DNA of 24,078 nucleotides from Rhizophlyctis rosea (lineage: Eukaryota; Chytridiomycota; Chytridiomycetes; Rhizophlyctidales; Rhizophlyctidaceae). Positions 20,586 through 24,078 of the stretch are shown piece after piece (positions within the stretch are counted from its first letter, which is position 1; every line of letters starts with the position of its first letter). The translations under genes and the position numbers were made by a program. The stretch spans positions 1 to 24,078 of the forward strand of contig JADGJC010000311.1 in the NCBI GenBank assembly GCA_027596075.1, in the 5' to 3' direction. The notes below the pieces were generated by a model that worked only from the letters and a program-made list of their open reading frames with translations, ran no database searches and was not told the DNA's origin.

Positions 20586-21020
20586 TTGGTAAGTCGGAAG
20601 GCGGAGTCTATTTTGTTGGAGCGAGTGCACAAATTGGCGGTGTATAGGGAAAATGCGTTTGTGGATCAGGCGCCCGCAAGGATCTTGACTTCGGTCTTGG
20701 GGAAGTTGGCTGCATTAGTTGCAGGGGTGGAGGTCGAGAGTTACGTTAGGGAGGATGGTGGATGTGGATGGTATGTTACCGTCGATCAGTATTGCAAAGA
20801 CCTGAGCGTTGCGGAGGAGCAGAAGGCGTGTTCAGGTCTTATGCGGTCATGCAAAGTGGGCTTCAAAGGCCAGGAAAGTCCACTGATGCAGTTTGCCGGG
20901 TTAATTAGGGGTAACTGGCTCTGGGAGACCGATAAGGCGACGAAGCCAGTATTGCTAGAGATACTATCATTGGATATCGAAAGCGGATGTCAGGGGTCAT
21001 TGAAACTGTTTCGACGATAA
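20586..21020 (+). CDS. Coding-like open frame, unrecognised
   Basis: Open for 144 codons from a TTG just after a TGA at 20583-20585, so it has no real start in this exon. The first 60 codons read as a good amphipathic helix region (ILLERVHKLAVYRENAFVDQ, then ILTSVLGKLAALVAGVEVES), followed by a consensus GTATGT donor near 20771. The part beyond the donor looks less protein-like. If real, the exon is about 20590-20770 of a gene whose other exons I cannot place. No domain is recognised. Confidence 0.27.
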   Translation: MVSRKAESILLERVHKLAVYRENAFVDQAPARILTSVLGKLAALVAGVEVESYVREDGGCGWYVTVDQYCKDLSVAEEQKACSGLMRSCKVGFKGQESPLMQFAGLIRGNWLWETDKATKPVLLEILSLDIESGCQGSLKLFRR

Positions 21021-22023
21021 TAGAAAAGTCTGCGATGGCGGCGGTCTGCAGGGAGTAACCTATACGACACAATACGGCGATGCAAGTAGAAGAAGAGCTG
21101 ATGGTAGCCGTCGATGGAGTTGTTGCCATCTGAGTTTGGCTCTCACAGATTGGCATTCAAACTAATAGACTCTCCTCCTCCTGTCGCGCCAGCCCTGTTC
21201 CAGCAGTGAGTTGATTTTGAACACTCGTTTTTGAACTATGGTGACATTGACAATCCTGCATCAAGACTGGACTTACGGCCTCCCTCCGTCAGATTCATTG
21301 CTCTTTCTCGTCTCAAAACGCCCACCACTTTCGGTATCAACGTCTTCATTCGCTCATCGTGTAGGAGCCCACCCGCTCATTCTCCAGCACAGCACTTTCG
21401 ACTTTGCAGCTCAACCTTCGGTGCCACAATCGCTGCCTGGGATGAATTGCGGAGCTGTATGCAGTACCTGCGGCCCACCCAGCAGCTCCTCAATAATGCG
21501 CGTCTGCCTTGGGTGCCTTGTCCCGAAATCCAGCACAATCTCCCAACCCACAACATCGCAATATCATCTGTGCGTTGGACATATTGGGGGGAACAACCAT
21601 ACCAGTCGAAGGTTAAAGTGAGTGGTCAGGCGGTTGTGTAAGGTGATGGCCATCTTCGTTCCAGTTTTCCCCTCCCATATGAATATTCCCGACAATCTTT
21701 CATCTCTTTTCAGAAAGGAAAGGCTCCAGACCACCGTGCATTGCAACAATCCTTCCATCGTTCCACCGTCCAAATCTAACTCCACAAGTGCCTCCTTCAC
21801 ACTCAAATACATTCGCCCTGCAGTGCTCCTCCGAACACTCACCTCACCCCTGCACCTTACAATTCCGTCCAGATCCGCACCATCAACGCTTACTCATGAA
21901 CTTCAATTCTCTCCCCACTCTCATATACTCCACGCCCGCCAAACATTCCCTTTCAATTCCGTCACGGCTTGCTGGGACATCACCATCACCCTGACCCCTC
22001 CACAACCTCGTACATAACCTCAC
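21021..22023. other. Coding-like on both strands; strand undecided
   Basis: Plus strand: a GTGAGT donor at 21618 and a textbook TCTCTTTTCAG acceptor ending at 21713 would join to a frame that runs to TAA 22015-22017 and contains SASFTLKYIRPAVLLRTLTS. Minus strand: a frame at about 21842-21640 (GRMYLSVKEALVELDLDGG and onward) and another at about 21570-21440 (GWEIVLDFGTRHPRQTRIIE) are equally protein-like and could be downstream exons of the minus gene at 22024-22613. Both cannot be fully real. No domain is recognised in either. Confidence 0.35.
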
Positions 22024-22613
22024 AACCATCAACACGGGGATCTTCCTGCCCTCGATATTGCACACAGCCAATGACTTCATGGAAGCATTGGGGTGGTGGT
22101 AGTGATGTGACGCAAAGCGTCGCGTCAGCAAAACGTGAGGAAGGTATGATAGCAGTGTTCGGAGGTCGAGATCGGGTGGCAACGCATCAACGAATGCTAC
22201 AGAGTGGTGGTGAGATGTATTATTCAATTGGGTGAGAAGGGAAAGGATGATTGGGAAGGGGTGTCGGATAGCTGAAAGAAGGAGAGACAGGACGGGAAGG
22301 GAACCGAGCAATATGGAGGCGGCAGTGGTTATGGGTGCCACCCAAGAGTGGTCTATCACTGCACAATGCTGCGAGTAGATAATGTTCTTGCACCCTTTGA
22401 ACGTTCCGGACGCATGGAGCCCATCAAATGACGCTGCAACGGGCGAAACCACTCACCGTTTTTTGGATGCCCACAATGTACACTCTCACAAAGCGCATCG
22501 TCGAAAGCTTTGTATCGCTGTTCTAGCGGAAGCCCATCAAACCGGGACAAGAGCTCATGGAGGATTGTGATGCAAGCGGAAGCCGAAAGAGCAATTCTGG
22601 CGGTCGAGTGCAT
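22024..22613 (-). CDS. Hypothetical protein, two-exon start (3' end not placed)
   Basis: Unrecognised. ATG 22613 directly follows an in-frame stop. Exon 1 (22613-22457) reads STARIALSASACITILHELL, then LPLEQRYKAFDDALCES, and ends at a GTGAGT donor. An acceptor (GTGCAG, intron 22359-22456, 98 bp) keeps the frame into a second open segment (22358 to about 22024) containing a hydrophobic stretch (AASILLGSLPVLSLLLSAI, possible membrane helix) and DALPPDLDLRTLLSYLPHVL. The second segment ends near a GTGAGG donor at 22023. A different acceptor (TTTCAG near 22275) is also in phase and would remove the hydrophobic stretch. Continuation into 21021-22023 on the minus strand is possible. Confidence 0.42.
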
Positions 22614-24023
22614 GAATCTTCAAGGTCAAGGTTTGTCAAAGTTCTTGTGATGAGTCCGCTTTTCTGGTTAATGCACCAGCCACCCTGTCAGCCTTTGACC
22701 CGAGACGATGAGCTATGTGCGGCCCGCGAAGGACTTAAACAATCAACAGCATAGCGGGATCAATGGCGAGAAGTTCTTGACCGGATGAGGTGGAAGTCAT
22801 CCCCAGTAGTACCTTCGAGTAACCTTGATAGCCGGTGACGTTGATTCGTCACAGAGACAAACACTTCGCAGTCTTGGTCGATTATGGAACTTTACGTCTA
22901 TGAGGGACAAGGAGCACAATCAAAACAATGTGATTACTTAGTCAGTATGAACGCTCTATTCTTTACAACATACCCATGTTCCTCCCCTTCGTTGCGCACA
23001 AATGACTTGAGCCCATCCTTCTCATCTGTGTCCCCTCCCCCCTACTACGCACAATGCACTCAATCAAGTCCTCATAGTATAAACGCTGTTCCAAAACGCC
23101 TTACTCCCTTGGCATACCCTCGCCACAGCCACACACAACGTGTCTACCGCCTGCCAACACTTCTCTTTCTCCGCCATCTACAGCCCGGACAACCTTCGGC
23201 AACTCACTTGGCAACTCATTCCTTCTACCTTTCCCCAGCTCATGCTCTTCAACAGCTTGGTACCCTGCTACCATACTTCTGATCCCAATCGCAGCGTCAC
23301 TTCCGTCCGGCAACCTAAACGGGGGGATGGGGCTGGAATACACTTCATTCCCCATACCGTGTGTGTGGCTGCACCGGCAGGAACAGATGTGCCCGTGATA
23401 CTGAGGACGATGAGGTGGTAGCAACAAGTCGTACAAAGTGCAACAAGTACAAAGTCCTCCGTGGACACTTACATTGTCATCAAACGGACCCCACCGTCGA
23501 TAGATGACTCAACCGGCACCGACCTCAATCAATGATCCTTCTGCGTTGTCGATTTCGAACAATTCACTAAGGGAAGTGTGCTAGCATTAGAGTGTTCGAA
23601 GTATATGGAAAAACATTTTCGAAGGAATGGTTGTCTGCCAGGAGTTTCGATGCGGACGGGGGCAACGTCTTCGCCAATCACCCACGGAAAAGCCACACCA
23701 CGTCAAATATATCAGAGTCCCATCAGCTGTGTCGATCCAGAATAATCAAAACCCGAAAAATCTTGAGAGAGAAACTAGAAACATTCCGATTTAAAGCGTA
23801 GAGATACCGTACCTCGGGACCCACCTCTCCAGCTTCATCATAAGCGCAAAACCTGGACGTTCATGGTGAGGTAAAGCCAGCAATCGTGTCCACCTTGTCA
23901 AACCCCACCCACCAAGCAATCGCAGCAGGACAGAGGGGTTGTACCGGTCGCCAGGATGTAACATGATACTGCTTATCCGAAAAGTGCGTACGGATATACG
24001 GATTCCTGTTGCGTTATCCATAA
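22614..24023. other. No gene assigned; weak plus-strand frames
   Basis: The plus frame 22884-23282 starts with ATG (MELYVYEGQGAQ) and becomes Pro/Ser/His-rich. The overlapping plus frame 23140-23421 contains ACQHFSFSAIYSPDNLRQLT and a second piece, PHTVCVAAPAGTDVP, and looks somewhat protein-like. A minus frame (23101-23436) is also open. No splice chain or domain could be fixed. 23440-24020 holds only short frames. Confidence 0.35.
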
Positions 24024-24078
24024 CAGCGCCCGCCGCCCCCCCCCCCCCCCGGACGCCCCGCGGGAGGGCGGCAGGCCG
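24024..24078. other. Abrupt GC-rich terminal segment with C15 run
   Basis: The last 55 bases switch sharply to GC-rich sequence: a run of 15 C at 24036-24050 flanked by GCCCGCCG and GGACGCCCCGCGGG. It is unlike any other part of the window and sits at the very edge, so an assembly or read-end artefact, or the start of a GC-rich repeat, are both possible. Confidence 0.6.

Noticed and set aside
24024..24078. Telomeric end
   Set aside because: No TTAGGG-type or other short telomere-like tandem repeat is present; only a C homopolymer and GC-rich sequence.

Overview
The window is eukaryotic nuclear DNA and most likely fungal, possibly from an early-diverging (chytrid-like) lineage. The lineage is an inference. 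What is seen is genes cut by short GT-AG introns (about 60-115 bp, one of 260 bp), A at -3 of each chosen start, no operons, and a gene-poor, repeat-rich right half.

Three genes can be modelled fully, because their introns restore both reading frame and family motifs. (1) 396-2456, minus strand: a six-exon gene for a 495-residue protein. It joins a bacterial/plasmid-type helix-turn-helix (ParB-associated) module to a phage-type DNA N6-adenine methyltransferase (Dam family) and ends in a low-complexity tail with an NLS-like basic patch. This is the most interesting object in the window. (2) 6422-8458, plus strand: a sphingosine/long-chain-base kinase with at least five exons. (3) 8843-10140, plus strand: a five-exon lipid-droplet-associated serine hydrolase (LDAH family). 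Genes 2 and 3 are tandem neighbours and both act on lipids.

Layout: 1-395 is the 3' flank of the methyltransferase gene, with seven A-tracts and a (TC)n microsatellite. 2457-6421 has no recognisable gene. 6422-10140 holds the two lipid genes. 10141-13418 is mostly unassigned, with one long open frame (10765-11553, minus) that looks weakly LRR-like and ends in a hydrophobic segment. 13556-13711 is a 13-bp minisatellite. 14331-15330 is an array of about four diverged copies of a 260-290 bp unit. 16740-18117 is a decayed Gag/protease-like retroelement remnant. 19751-20063 is a broken fragment of an endonuclease/exonuclease/phosphatase-fold (sphingomyelinase-like) gene. 18841-19134 and 22024-22613 (both minus) carry pairs of good-looking exons of unrecognised genes. 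The last 55 bases switch abruptly to GC-rich sequence with a 15-C run and may be a contig-edge artefact.

The lipid genes are ordinary housekeeping genes. The methyltransferase appears to be a domesticated prokaryotic or phage enzyme: it has introns, a eukaryotic-style tail and a changed catalytic motif (SPPV instead of the usual D/N/S-P-P-aromatic). It is a candidate for an unstudied 6mA writer or DNA-binding factor.
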